Shown here one piece after another: positions 1 to 11,700 of a stretch of 64,000 bases of DNA. The notes under the pieces are model-generated. The model saw only the letters and a program-made list of their open reading frames with translations, searched no databases and was not told the DNA's origin. Position numbers and translations under genes: made by a program. The stretch comes from Varroa destructor (lineage: Eukaryota > Arthropoda > Arachnida > Mesostigmata > Varroidae), in the NCBI RefSeq assembly GCF_002443255.2, contig NW_019211456.1:39845891-39909890 (forward strand). Reading direction: 5' to 3'. Within the stretch, counting starts at the first letter, position 1, and each line of letters begins with the position of its first letter.

Positions 1-959
1 TCATCCGATTTAGCCTTTGCCTGAACTTGATCTGATTTAGCTTCCGTCGGAACTTGATCTGATTTAGATTTCGTTTGAACTTGATCTGATTTAGATTTCG
101 TTTGAACTTGACCGGATTTAGATTTCATTTGAACTTGACAAAGCGTACGTTTATCCCCAATATGATCGTTCTTTAATAACTTCTCTGAATCAGCGACGAC
201 TTTATTTTCAGTCGCATATTTATAAGGACTATTGGTGGTGCCCTTAGAAAGGTTGTTAGCATGATTTTTGGAAACAGATTCCTTTAGAAAGCTCTGCGAT
301 GCGCCTGCTGCTGTTTTAGTATCACAAGGTATAGGAATAGACTCCGCTTTTCCACCAAATATTTGAGTTCTTACCGGCGACTTTGTAACAACACCGTATT
401 CTTCATTCCCTCCTATTTGTTGTCCGTTATGCATTGCTTGGATGTGACCTTCTCTATGTTTAGCCTTAACTCTATCGTTTTTCGCCCAGCCTGTTGATTC
501 AACTTCCGTCCTACTCTGACTCGTCAGGAGTTTAGAAAAGTCTTTAAAGCTGCACATAGGAGGGGCTCTTTTATTTTTACATGCCGTTACGGATTCCTTC
601 AAGATATGCGCATTGTAGCTTTGATTTCTGCTAGACAACTTATCACCACTACAAAATGCATTATTATTTATTTTACCTGGACTGAACCCCTTTCTAGGTG
701 TTGACTTTTCAATAGCCTTCCTCATGATAAAAAATGATTTTTGATATTTGGCAGATGTTGAATGTTGGCCAATAGCGAGAGCTCGATGCTGCTCCTTCTG
801 CTTTGCTGCGATTGCCGAGGGAAGCTGTGGCAATGGTTTACGATTCTCGCCCACTACCTCTAATTTATCGGATAGCTTAGTCGGGTCATTGGCAGCGTCG
901 ATATATAGAGACGATCTGTTTTCGTCTTCGATATTCACCGGGGCCGCAGCAGGCCGCAT
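1..959 (-). CDS. Unrecognised Lys/Ser-rich protein, N-terminal part
   Basis: An open frame of 319 codons runs from an ATG at 959-957 to the left edge with no stop. The same frame has a stop at 1001-999, and the bases before the ATG (AAAA) suit initiation, so this looks like a true N-terminus. The protein is hydrophilic, rich in Lys, Ser, Asn and Gln, with no signal peptide or membrane segment. Its start is MRPAAAPVNIEDENRS. The visible end is a tandem 9-residue repeat, about five copies of the type DQVQTKSKS, made by a 27-bp DNA repeat (positions 7-141). I recognise no family. A scaffold or nuclear protein would fit the composition, but that is a guess. It lies downstream of PIGT on the same strand. 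Splicing inside the frame cannot be ruled out. Confidence 0.55.
   Translation of the reverse strand, partial: MRPAAAPVNIEDENRSSLYIDAANDPTKLSDKLEVVGENRKPLPQLPSAIAAKQKEQHRALAIGQHSTSAKYQKSFFIMRKAIEKSTPRKGFSPGKINNNAFCSGDKLSSRNQSYNAHILKESVTACKNKRAPPMCSFKDFSKLLTSQSRTEVESTGWAKNDRVKAKHREGHIQAMHNGQQIGGNEEYGVVTKSPVRTQIFGGKAESIPIPCDTKTAAGASQSFLKESVSKNHANNLSKGTTNSPYKYATENKVVADSEKLLKNDHIGDKRTLCQVQMKSKSGQVQTKSKSDQVQTKSKSDQVPTEAKSDQVQAKAKSD
7..141. repeat. 27-bp tandem repeat, about 5 copies, in coding sequence
   Basis: Units start at 7, 34, 61, 88 and 115. The consensus begins gatttagatttcgtttgaac and differs by a few substitutions between copies. The period is a multiple of three, and on the minus strand each unit encodes about DQVQTKSKS, so copy number can change without breaking the frame. 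Confidence 0.85.
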
Positions 960-2093
960 TTTTAAATTTTCAAGGTAAACCTTGTCGATTACACAGCACT
1001 ATTCTAAACGCAAGGTAGCTCAAACAACCGCGGGCTTCGTTGCCCGCGCGAAATAACTGCATAGGGTCTAATCGTTGACATAAACAAAAAACATGACTCT
1101 CGGAGTTCCGTACGGAGTACGTTTGTCCCGTACACTACTCCGACAACGACGCTGGAAAACAGTATTTCCGCTGTGGGGACGTACTATGATGGTGCGTCTG
1201 TACTTCGAGTTTCACCACCGGCACTGCTATAAGATACCGCTTTAGATGGCTGACTCCTAGCACGAAACGGTTTGAACCTATGGTTGTTTTTAACCTAGTG
1301 TTTCGAGTTTTACGTTCGGTACTATATTTAAGAATTACTTTAAATGGCTGGCTCTACGTGAGAAACGAAACGTTTCTACGTCTAGTTTCGAACCCAGACA
1401 CCTAGTGTCTCGTTAAGTTTAGCAAACAAATAAGTTAGCACCGCAGCGTCACGCAAACTGCTTAGAGTAAGCCGCCGTAAGCTCTACCGCAGCATAGGCT
1501 GTTAAGGATGAATCTCATTGTAGCTGTAGTAACGATCTTTGGAAAAATTTGGAACGATGTTAAGGCGATTTCGCTCTGTTTCATTTAATAGCAGTGTACA
1601 TAGCTTTTCTTGTTACAACAAATACCAATAACATATTGACGTAAACGTTCTACCGTATAAGCGCAGTTGATACGCCTGCCACAAACCTTTGAAGTATTAG
1701 AAGTACTCAGTACTGCGGATAGCAGATAAGTTGTCAAAAGTCGTCTGTATAGCACGTGCATGTTATGATACCGTTGGTGCTGCAGAACTTCTTTACAGTA
1801 ATATTTTTTATTTTGTTTTTTGACTGTCATTGGTGCTGAGTCCCGCAATACTATTAGATTTTATTGCTCTACTTATACTCTGTATATTATATAAACGTGT
1901 ACATATTTAAATACTTTTCTCTGTTTTTCAGCGGAAAATGTGTGGAGACAAATGTGTTCAGAATGTCTGAAACGGTTTGAAAAAGTTTTATTGGTTTAGA
2001 GTTAACTCCATTAGCTTTGGTATTCATTGTAGAAATTTAGACTTGCACGATATTGTTTTGAGAGCCCCTCTGGTTTGCAAAGATTTTACTTAC
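960..2093. other. Non-coding stretch with diverged ~98-bp tandem repeat
   Basis: This lies between the edge ORF and the last visible PIGT exon. Two recognisable ~98-bp copies sit at about 1201-1298 and 1299-1396: the motif ttcgag recurs at 1204 and 1302, and tttaratggctg at 1241 and 1339. A third partial match (ctagtgtctcg) follows at ~1402. I searched the minus strand for the remaining PIGT exons and found none. ORF 1585-1848 has no recognisable content. Confidence 0.5.
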
Positions 2094-3270
2094 CAAGGAA
2101 TAATTTCTAAATAAGTGACGTTAAAGAAAGTGTAGTGGTTATTTTTGATGATTGCACGAATTCCACCTTGATCAAGTCCATATCCTGAGCACAAAAAGAC
2201 CAAAACAAGATAAGTAAATTATAAATGATTTGTGCTGCATACATTAGATAAGAAATGATCATCTTGCCTTTCTACAAAAAAGGACAAGCAGACAGGTTTG
2301 AAATATTAAAATTCAGAAAACGCATTGATTTTGAATGCCCTTTGATACAAACGAATAATCGTTTGACAGCGGGAAAATACAACGAACTTCCATGGGAATC
2401 GTCAAAAGCACTTACCTTGCAAGTAGCGATTAACGGTAATTGGTGGAGGCTTAATCGTCCAATACATGTGGTTTTTTGCAAATTTAGCATATATGTTGGC
2501 ATGACCATGGTCTTGCAAAAGCCTCTTGATGTCGTAAATGGCAAATTCACGATCGCTGTCGGCCTTTTCTAGTCTGTGCGGCTCGGGACTTAGAGTCATT
2601 GCAGCACTCACCCCATTTGGCGTCAAATCTACTAAAACCGAGCTCTTGCTGGCAAGGGGGCAAACCGCTGATATCGTCTTACCAAATAAAATCATAAAGT
2701 TCCAATCTTGTCGTCGAGGGCCGAATGTAGGGTCCATCACAACAGTGACATACTGTTGCAGTAGAAGTCGAGTCTGGAAACATTTTACGAAAACATACAT
2801 GAGACTGTCACTAAACACATATATTAAAGTAATATGTAATAATTTCCTCGCAAACACTTTGCGATAAGTGAACTTTTAGATCAAGATTGTATTTTTTTTT
2901 TGTCAACTGACTTTTGTCACTCGTAATAGAAATTAAACAAACGGAAAAAAGACTATACAAATTGCATCATATGCTTATCCATGTGCTATACATGGTACTT
3001 CCAGTAAGATCTCAGAACTGTAATTCATAGCAAACTAACGTGTGAGCATGAATTGTCCAAGCATGTTTTCTTGACGTCCATCCCGATTGAGATAAAGTGT
3101 GAAGAAAAGACCGACGTGGCCTTTAAAAGCTGCGACAAGCCTGTTTTAAATAATTGTATAATAAATGAATAATTAGTTAAACAGCATATGCATATGTACG
3201 CCTACAGGATATTTATAGCTAATCATTGACTCTTGCTTCAGTTGTTCCAGTGAATGCATGCATAAATGTA

Positions 3271-3308
<38 letters not shown>

Positions 3309-5723
3309 GTGAGTGCAAAGCAGAGCTCATGTCGTATCTCATATGAGTCTAAACGGATATAATTTGATACTTCAGCTCTTAAAAAAACTTTAGCTTTTAT
3401 CCCAAAAACAGTTCACCTACACGTAAACTCTACAACACATGTAAATGAAGAAATTTAACTGTATATGTCGCAGCTAAAAAAGACTTAACAGCATATATTA
3501 ACATCATATAATGTTGGTATGCATACTAACCGGCATTAGAACAAGGTAAAAGTTTGAGCCAGGGCGTAAGATTCTCAGTGCAAACTGCTTCACCAGGTAG
3601 GAGGGCTAGTCGTAAGTTGGTGGCATTCACTGAGTTCAGGTGCCCCTCCGGACGAAATACGTATTTCGGAATAGCCGTGATGGTGTCGTCAATAAAATTC
3701 AGCGATGAACAAGTAATGCCACCTATAAGTTTTTTATAAAACGAATAGTTAGGGTATGATCTACAGTCTCGTTGCTTTATAACATTTTTCTAAATTTGAG
3801 CCAATAAAGGCGCTATTCCTGATTTGAAATCCTACATATTAGCACATGTTATGTTACCGTAGCACTAACAAAAGACTATCACTTTTTCTTTATTTGGGCC
3901 TCGTTGCATTGATAAAATTGCGTGCTTAATTTAATACGTACATCCTAATATTCAGCAATACTAACTGATGTCTACGTCAGTTTTTCTACTTTACGGGTTT
4001 ATAGTTTCGAACGAGATTCCGCGCAGATATAGTGCAATCATACCAAGTGCAGCAGCGAATTTCTTCCAATTTTCTTCTGGATTCTCTTTGAACCACGCCC
4101 ATAGCAGTGCTCCAGCTGGACGATCCTTGACCGGATAGCCCCAATTTTCATGTGACCTACATGCAAGTAAAATGTAAGTCATTTCACCGCTGACAGTGGG
4201 ACGAGCCTGTCGCAAATAAGGATTCTTACGTCGAAACTATTTTTAGAAAGTCATTTCGGGATTTGCAATGGGGCACGTTGCTAAATGCATATTTTTGCAT
4301 TCGTAAGAAACGAACATTGCTGTTTCCTACTTTAGCCCTATCCCATAGATAGACCGATACTATAAAATTATTATTATACCAATTTTCGTAAAAAGAATAG
4401 TTACTCCTCAACGCATATGAAATACGTAAAACATTGACTCGAATTATCCACATATACACGGCAACTAATTTAAGCTGTTTTAACAATATTTCACGGTCTG
4501 TAGTTTGAAGTGGGCAGAGTAAATCCATGTGCAATAATGGTTTTGGAATCAGAGTCATCTTACACCCATAATCAATTGCACATTCCATGCGCTTTCTACT
4601 AAATTCGAAAGTAAATCTGTTGTTAAAAACTGCTGCCTAGACTACAATCAGTAAGACTGACACACGCGAAGGAATTTGCGCTCGCGGGATATGTACTTGC
4701 AAGGACGTGCGAAACATCTTTATCTTATTTACGCACCATTTGCCTTGGGTGAGAGAAAGATGGAATTCATCCACTGCATTAGCCTGTAGCAGTTCGCCAA
4801 CAGTCATCGGGAATAGCCTGTGAAAGAAACGTCAGAGCAGGATACGTTAGTTGTTCAGTCTTGTCTGATCTATAGCTCAATCAATTACGACCCGTGTAAA
4901 TGATACCCATGCCTGATAATTTGTGGAATAGTTTTTTTATTTATAAAACTGTCTCGACGAATGACTTTTTTTGGCAATAAATCGTAATCGAAATCTGATA
5001 TATTGAGTAGCAGGCATTTCGTCAAATTTAGCGTAGTTTCGATTATAATTCAAGAACAATAAACATGACACCGGAACGATCCTTAGGACTGAATCTACTG
5101 CTGAATTCAGCCACAGTTCACTAAAGTATCTGCCCTCTTCTTTAGCAGAAAAAGACGACACAGGACGTCGAGAGGAAAAAATTCCAAAAAAATGTGTTGA
5201 TATGGTTGTTAGGCGCTGCATGTCGATGCACTCAAAAAGATAATGCCGACTCTGCTCAACATCAGGCAATATCAAGCTCACAATTAGGCTGTTGTCGCGA
5301 CACATTCAATTAAGAGGCAAGCTGGGTGTCACTCCATTGATTTAGGTCGCACAAGACGCGAATGGCAAAATTAGAGACGAATTGCTGCAAGAACAGCGGC
5401 CGATGATGCGTCAGGATACATAATATTATACGAATAATAATAATACGTATTTAAGTTTGCAAAGTGCAATTGATCTATAAGCTTTAAGTGGCACTGCAGC
5501 ATAGGCTATCTAATTTTGCTAACCTGTAAAAGTTTAGCGGCTCTGCGGGATTGTGTAGCGATGTTGAAAAGCAGAACTGAGCGTAGACATGACCGGATGG
5601 TAATGATTTAATAAGCAGCTCTTCAGAAAACAATTCACCAGACGCCGCATTCGGCAACTGATGCCGATCTTCTAACGCTACAATTCCCACTAAAAGGAAT
5701 GGAGGTATCCAAAAAGTCAACAT
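2094..5723 (-). CDS. PIGT: GPI transamidase subunit PIG-T, C-terminal exons missing
   Basis: PIG-T (GPI16) is a subunit of the ER-membrane complex that transfers GPI anchors to proteins. Seven exons join in frame: 5723-5524, 4817-4737, 4156-4044, 3722-3531, 3140-3040, 2773-2416 and 2184-2094, all with GT-AG borders. They give 378 codons plus 2 bases. The product starts with a hydrophobic signal peptide (MLTFWIPPFLLVGIVAL). Family landmarks follow in order: ELLIKSLPSGHVYAQF, LSLTQGKW, LLWAWFKENPE, SLNFIDDT, EAVCTENLTPWLKLLPC, AVCPLASKSSVLVDLTP, and FNVTYLEIIPW at the end of exon 7. The last codon is split TG|, so the next exon should begin with G (Trp). About 200 more residues, with the C-terminal membrane helix, are expected. 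I could not find them down to position 1. Confidence 0.9.
3274..3303. repeat. (AT)n microsatellite in PIGT intron
   Basis: About 15 uninterrupted AT units inside the intron between PIGT exons 4 and 5. Confidence 0.95.
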
Positions 5724-6685
5724 TGTCGCTGTTGTGTATTTATACTGAAATAAGCATGTGATTAAATATCAATTAATAACCAGTGATTAATCTGTAAACC
5801 TTCACTTGCTCTCGTGCCTTGCACAAAACTTTTTAAGTCATTTTATTAATGTATACCTAACGAGAATCTTTTTGAATTGATTTATTATATATTAAACAAT
5901 TCAATATAATCTTAGCTTTCGAAAATTATTAAAGCTCAGTCTATTAGAAATTTCAGCGAGAATCTATTGAGAAAAGCTTAACAAATCAACCGGCAAAGCT
6001 ACATTGAGCAACGGCAGGGTGGATCACTAACTTCAATGCAGACTTGCGAGTTACTAAGCGCTTGCATAGGACACAATGAATATATGATATAGCAATTTCG
6101 TATGCTGCCTTTGTTGTTGCAACTGTTCTCTTCATAGACGTATATAAGGGAAGGTTGTGTAACACAAGTGTAATAAGTATCTTAAACAATTAGCAGTTCC
6201 GCCGCTATTTTTGATTTATAACGGTCAGAAACAAAGGCGAATGCGAAGACCAATGAGATTGACGAATTTTTATCAGTAACTGAGCTAGAAGTTCATATTT
6301 GCAGCCAATAAGTATACGAAATTTTACAAAAAAAAATGTCTACGAAAAATGTATAAGCAATTTCTCATTTACAATTTTTTTTTATTTACCTTAATTTGAC
6401 GTTTAGCATTTATCGTGACAGGCGGTACTCTCGGTGGATTTAACTTCTAAACATAGGATGTCGTACCAGATATACGTATGCCTTTTTAAGTAATTAGTTA
6501 AATAAGATCTGCTAAAATACTTATCGTTTATCTTGTTCTTGACGCTCCGAAAACGTTTCGCAGACTTCGTAGCCTTTTCACTACAAGATACGGACGATGT
6601 ATGTTTTCTATAGAACCTACCCCGCGGTGTTGAGTAATTACCGACATTAGGCAAATATTACGAGTTGGCGCATTGAAATGCTAAC

Positions 6686-6872
6686 CCGGCACTGTGTTAA
6701 CAGGTCACACAGACCTTCGAAAATGTATTCTCGCAGATTACGCAACAGGTCGGCTTCGGTACGAAGTGATTGTCGAATGACACTAGCTAGTTGCTTCGTA
6801 TTGGGCTCAAGTGTTTTCTGTGTGCCTATGGTAACACGTTTTGGCTTATTTGCGGTGTTTAGGTATGTAGCG
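6686..6872 (-). CDS. Exon-like open frame of an unknown minus-strand gene
   Basis: The minus strand has about 95 open codons here with no early ATG. A likely exon is bounded by an acceptor (CATGCAG before 6872) and a donor (CGG then GTTAGC after 6686). It would encode about 62 residues, including RVTIGTQKTLEPNTKQLASV and LREYIFEGLCDLL. The codons look used and the C-terminal half is strongly helical. I do not recognise the family and cannot place neighbouring exons with certainty. A weak candidate for the next exon lies near 6060-6140. It may be a real internal exon of a gene between PIGT and Elongin A, or chance. Confidence 0.3.
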
Positions 6873-7768
6873 CTGCATGGATCACTACAACGTTGTTTGT
6901 ACCGTTGATAAGAGAATGATCTGAGTAGCCATTGATTTGTCGCGCATTTTGAAGGCTGTTAAGTGTTTAGCTACTTTTATAGTTAAGTGGTGCACAGCTG
7001 ATTATACTTGCAGTCACGGTTCATGTTGGCAAAGCTTTAATCTAAGATTAGGAATATTTTTTTTCAATGATATACAACACTGTTATATCAATTACGCAGG
7101 ACACGTAAACATAACCGATCTTGTGCTTCATTCCTAATTCTTATGAATTGATATCATTCGTTTAGCGTAAATGTGTTTATGTCCATGATAGTCGCGGAGA
7201 ATTACTTACCACAAACTATTAGAAGTGACGCCTGTACGACACACTAAAACATAACTCAGTATTAGCAATAGAAAAAATTTCCTTGCATGTTGATGCAAAT
7301 GACATGTAGTCAGTTCAGCAGTGACTAGGTATTTCAAAGGCGCACGATTTGAGTCACAGTAGTTTAAACTTCAAGAAATTCGAACATCGACTAGCGGTAA
7401 CACCGGCTTACGCTCGGTCGCAGACATAACCGTATTTGTCATTTGTGTGTCTCGCTATTTCATGGAAGTGTCAGAACACATTGAACGGCTCCTCACAGAA
7501 GGATACAGAAAATGACAACAGGTGACTTACCACTAAAATGAATGAATTTGAAAGGCACTCACTTGCTAGACAATATAACTTGAGTTGCTTTCTGCTTCAT
7601 TCAAACCTTGGCTGAGCCCTACTCAACTCAAATAGTCACTCGTTTGTATTGTTGAGTACGCGCTGAGACATACGCAGCGTATACGCCTACTGCTATCATG
7701 TACGTAGCTAATTGACGGGAATCGCGGAGTTTACGGAATGCAAGATCAAAATGGTACGCCATCAAGTA

Positions 7769-7801
7769 TTGTTGTTGTTTGTTGTTGTTGTTGTTGTTGT
7801 T
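7769..7801. repeat. (GTT)n microsatellite
   Basis: Eleven GTT units with one T insertion. Confidence 0.9.
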
Positions 7802-8757
7802 ACGGGTTTGGCGTTCGGTGCTATCATCGTTGCCACCTGGTCCGGACTAAGATAGCTAGCTGTCGTATGAGAATTCATTCCACCAGGTACGTGTGCGCTG
7901 CTGTATCACCAGTTTGCCACTCGTGCTACCGATTGTGCCCTATTTCGACATATTTAAATTGTTTTTGCCGCAGATTATTGCCCGCCTGCCACTTGTTATC
8001 CAAATTGCGTGGTTGCCCAGTTTAGCACTCTCTATTCGCCTCACTCTATCGACGATATTATGGCGACTGGTCTGCGACCAACAGACAGAGGGCCGAAATG
8101 CAATCAGCTGTTGTTGCCGATCCTTTCTTCGTAGAATCCAATGTTTTTACCACGGTTGAGTGGTTCCTTTATCGGCTCAATGTGACTGGCCTCCCAATAC
8201 CCTGTTTTAGCCTAATATGTGTGTGGTCTGATTATTTAAATAAGGTTGCCTTTCAAATACCTCCTTCTTTCAGATGACGTGATATTAGCTTAAAGAGGCC
8301 ACCTGGAGTTTCCAGTTCTCCACGCTGCCGCTTGGAATCTTTATGCTTAAGGCAGATCAAGCTGCCGTATAACCCGCAGAGCGAACAGCGTAGAGCAAGA
8401 CCATTCTCTCTTCCAAGACCAACCCGTTACTTGCCCTTTGGTCAGCTTAGTTCGATGGCCAATATTATTAGGTCCCATTAATCAACGGTAACTGTGCGTG
8501 TATATGTAAATACATATATATACACGTATATATGTATATATATATACACATGCGTGTAAATGCGGCAATCATAATTATTTATCTTGCTCATACTAACTGT
8601 ATATAACTACCATTATGTATAGCGTAATTTTCAAATTTCTATCGACTATGTCGTATTGATTATACGGTATTGCGACCGGATCGCAACTGGACAGACACCG
8701 TTCCGGAGCAGCGAGAGACGACTGATCGAATTTGCCAATATCGTCGACAGCAACAAT

Positions 8758-11700
8758 ATGTCAATACTGGAGAAAATCAAACAGTATTGCCGCCGGCTTG
8801 AAAAGCATTCAGACGACAAACTAGTAATAAAGGAAACACTGAACAAACTCAACAAGATGGAAGTGACCGTTGATATCTTGCAGGAAACTGGGATCGGTAA
8901 GTAATATCACGGAAGCATCTGAACGATTGGAGATGTTTCGCCAACCAAATATCATAAGAGATTCTATTGAACTTGACTTAAAACGCACTTCATTAGCAGT
9001 TGATGGTGCAAGAACTGAATGAAAGTGCAGCAGCAATTCCTAAAAGTAAAAAAGAGAGTAAAGATCTAACTGTATCTAACCACTGAGGAGATATTTGATA
9101 ACCTAGGTTTAGAACTTCAGAAAATAGGATTTTCTATACGTTCTCTAGGGTCAGGGTATAGGAAGTTTGCAGTTTTGGCCTTGGTTAATAACAAAGATTG
9201 GCCGCAGGGGGTAAAATAATATGAGTAATTTCTGATTACGCAAGAGGGTAAATCGACAACGCACCCCCATAATAGTCGAAAAAAAGGGGGGTTTAATGAA
9301 GTGCAGTGAAATAAGCGACCGAAACAGGGTTAACGCGACTAGAAAATACCGAGAATAGCACGAAAATATAGTATGGAAAGCACGAAAAATCCTTGAAACG
9401 ATACGTAGGGCTCCATTCTGTTAGACCGGAAGTTGCTTAATTTTAGAATTATGGCCAGTCTTCAAACATATACAATAAAAAATAAAGAGGGCGAACAGGA
9501 CGATATTGGCGAATGTTACAATATCAGAGAGAAGACCAAGGGACTTGAGGCAGGAGAGGGTAGAAATTACATGTAGACGTTTACAACAATGACGATTAAT
9601 ATGAAGCTTTTCAAAGAACCTGTTGTGATGAATGGAACTAAATAAGGGAGCAGAATCAATTAACTATAGTGAACCTTAATCAGTAAGTGGTACCGCTTGC
9701 ACCCTTGAAAGATTTCTATGGCTCAAAGACAAAATTGACTAACCCGCCTCTACGTGTCAAGTGCATATAACTCATGTGGTACGTCCTATTTTTGAAGTAA
9801 GCAATATTCTATTTAGTATACTTATTTCGATCTATTCGATGCTAATCGGAAGTTTTTTTGCGTTCCTGTATTAAATTAATCTATTTCTACAAACCTAGGT
9901 AAAATAGTGAGCTGCATCAAGAAACGTAATGACTCTGCCGGTGTTATGGCAACTGACCTAATCCGAAAATGGAGAAAAGTTGTTGATCGCGAGGCCGAAA
10001 TGGAAAATCCACCAGCCGTAGATGAGCCTGAACCCTATGAACCGATGCCGGTTGATGATGTAAAATTCAGGAAGCTAGCTTATGAAGGTGTTAGAAATCA
10101 ACAAGATCAGAGGTGAGCGTCAATTGTTGATCCCTCATTGGCCTTTATGACTTTGTCTCATCCTTGATACTGACTCTTGGAACTTCGCCAATTCAAACAG
10201 TCCGGTCTGTCGAATAGTCTGAAATCAGTCTCCAGTTTTTATTAATTCACTTTGTCGAATGTATTTATACTAGTTTTATCAATGCCTAAATAACATAAAA
10301 ATGCATGTTGTTGTTAGAAACAAATGGTCTCAAACAGTTCAACCATAAAAAAATAAAGCCAATCCTAGTGCGTTATCTTTTGTCTTAGCCTTAGGGACTT
10401 GGAACCAAAAGGTTTTGGGTTCTAATCTAATTGGGCACATGCAAACTGATGCAGTCTTGTGCTTTCAAATTTGTTAAAAAAGTATATTACTGCACCAATA
10501 TTGAAAAAATTAAAATACGATGCAGACACATAGTCTAATATATGCAGCATACTACGGAGAAGCATACGTAATTGTAACTACTTAACGATCGTTTCTTAGA
10601 TGACCAATTAGATTAATATTGTGCTTAACCTTGACAGACTTGAAAAAATTAAAGAGGAGAAACGTGGCAGTCACGCGATTCAATCAGATAGAAGAGAACT
10701 TGAATCCAAGTAAGTGTTGCTCAGTTGCTTGGCCTGTTCTGAAGCTTCTTTGACAAATTCAAATGATAAGAATTCAGGGTTTGTGAAGTGACAGGCTTCT
10801 AATTTTAGAGGAAACGTATTACGAAAATAACGCTCTGTCCAAGTTATGATAACCCATATGTTGCCAAAAAGGCAAAAATATACAAGTAACTGATGCACGT
10901 CAACTTTATGCATCGTTTCCAGATCTTCATCTTCATCAAATAAGTTACCGAGTAGCAAACACAATAAATTTTCGAGTGGTAAAGCACCCGAACCTGAACT
11001 TTTTTCGGATGCTGCAGTTGTGATTAAGAAGGAACTAAAGGACGAGTCCTCTCATCGGCACCCGAAGGACTCTAGCAGTAAACACAGCGGCAGTCGCAAA
11101 GAAGATCGAAAGCATCACCATAGTCATCACAGTAATCATAACGAAAAAGAAGAGCGACGAAGTAGCCACAAAAGTGAACAGCGAAATCATCATAAAGACA
11201 AGTCGAAGTCTGATTATAGCAGATCAGCTGAAACGTCATCCAAATATGCCAAAGAAATTAAACGTGAAAAAGATGTGTCCCTTGAAACAGCTCCGAAAAT
11301 AAAGAGCGAAAAGCGTCCTGAGACACACCGAGCTGAGGGTAGGTTGGTGAATTTAAACTCATTAAGCCCCATTATACTAAGATTTTTCAACCTAGATATC
11401 ACATATCATTGGCATTATTTTTTTTGCAGCATCTAAGGTGTCAAAGTCGTCTGGCTCAATAGGTGACAATAGTAGTGTGCAAATCAAGCAAGAAAGCAGC
11501 AGTTCTAAAGAGAAGGAGCGCCGAGATCGAAAACGGAAAGCTCCAGAGGGTACGAACGATCTCGAAGAAGAACCAGATGGAATGAATGCAGCGAACTTTG
11601 GTTCGTTCGAGGACTGCCTTGGCAGCATTGACCCGAAGAAGCACCGGAAAAAAAAGAAGCTAAGTGGCGCCAAATTAAGCGCTGCGGTCTCGCCCAAAAT

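Larger units (their letters stand above)
5724..8757. other. Interval between PIGT and Elongin A
   Basis: This must contain both divergent promoters. It holds one exon-like minus-strand frame (6686-6872), a (GTT)n tract (~7769-7801) and TA-rich palindromic sequence (~8491-8552). A consensus donor (CCACCAG followed by GTACGT) at ~7886 on the plus strand could end a 5' UTR exon of Elongin A; this is only a suggestion. Other ORFs here (5986-6189, 6403-6654, 6678-6908, 6937-7137, 7738-8159) lack recognisable content. Confidence 0.4.

Noticed and set aside
2255..2867. Plus-strand ORFs of 105 and 109 codons
   Set aside because: They are antisense to PIGT exon 6, which is clearly coding on the minus strand.
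4226..5305. Minus-strand ORFs of 120 and 122 codons
   Set aside because: They lie in PIGT introns, between exons whose splice borders fit, and have no recognisable content.
8656..8757. Extra N-terminal 34 codons of Elongin A
   Set aside because: The ATG at 8758 gives the usual family N-terminus (SILEKIK). The upstream codons look like 5' UTR, though they are open.
11214..11697. Minus-strand ORFs of 62, 101 and 62 codons
   Set aside because: They are antisense to Elongin A exons 4 and 5; the Ser/Phe-rich composition is the mirror of the charged linker.
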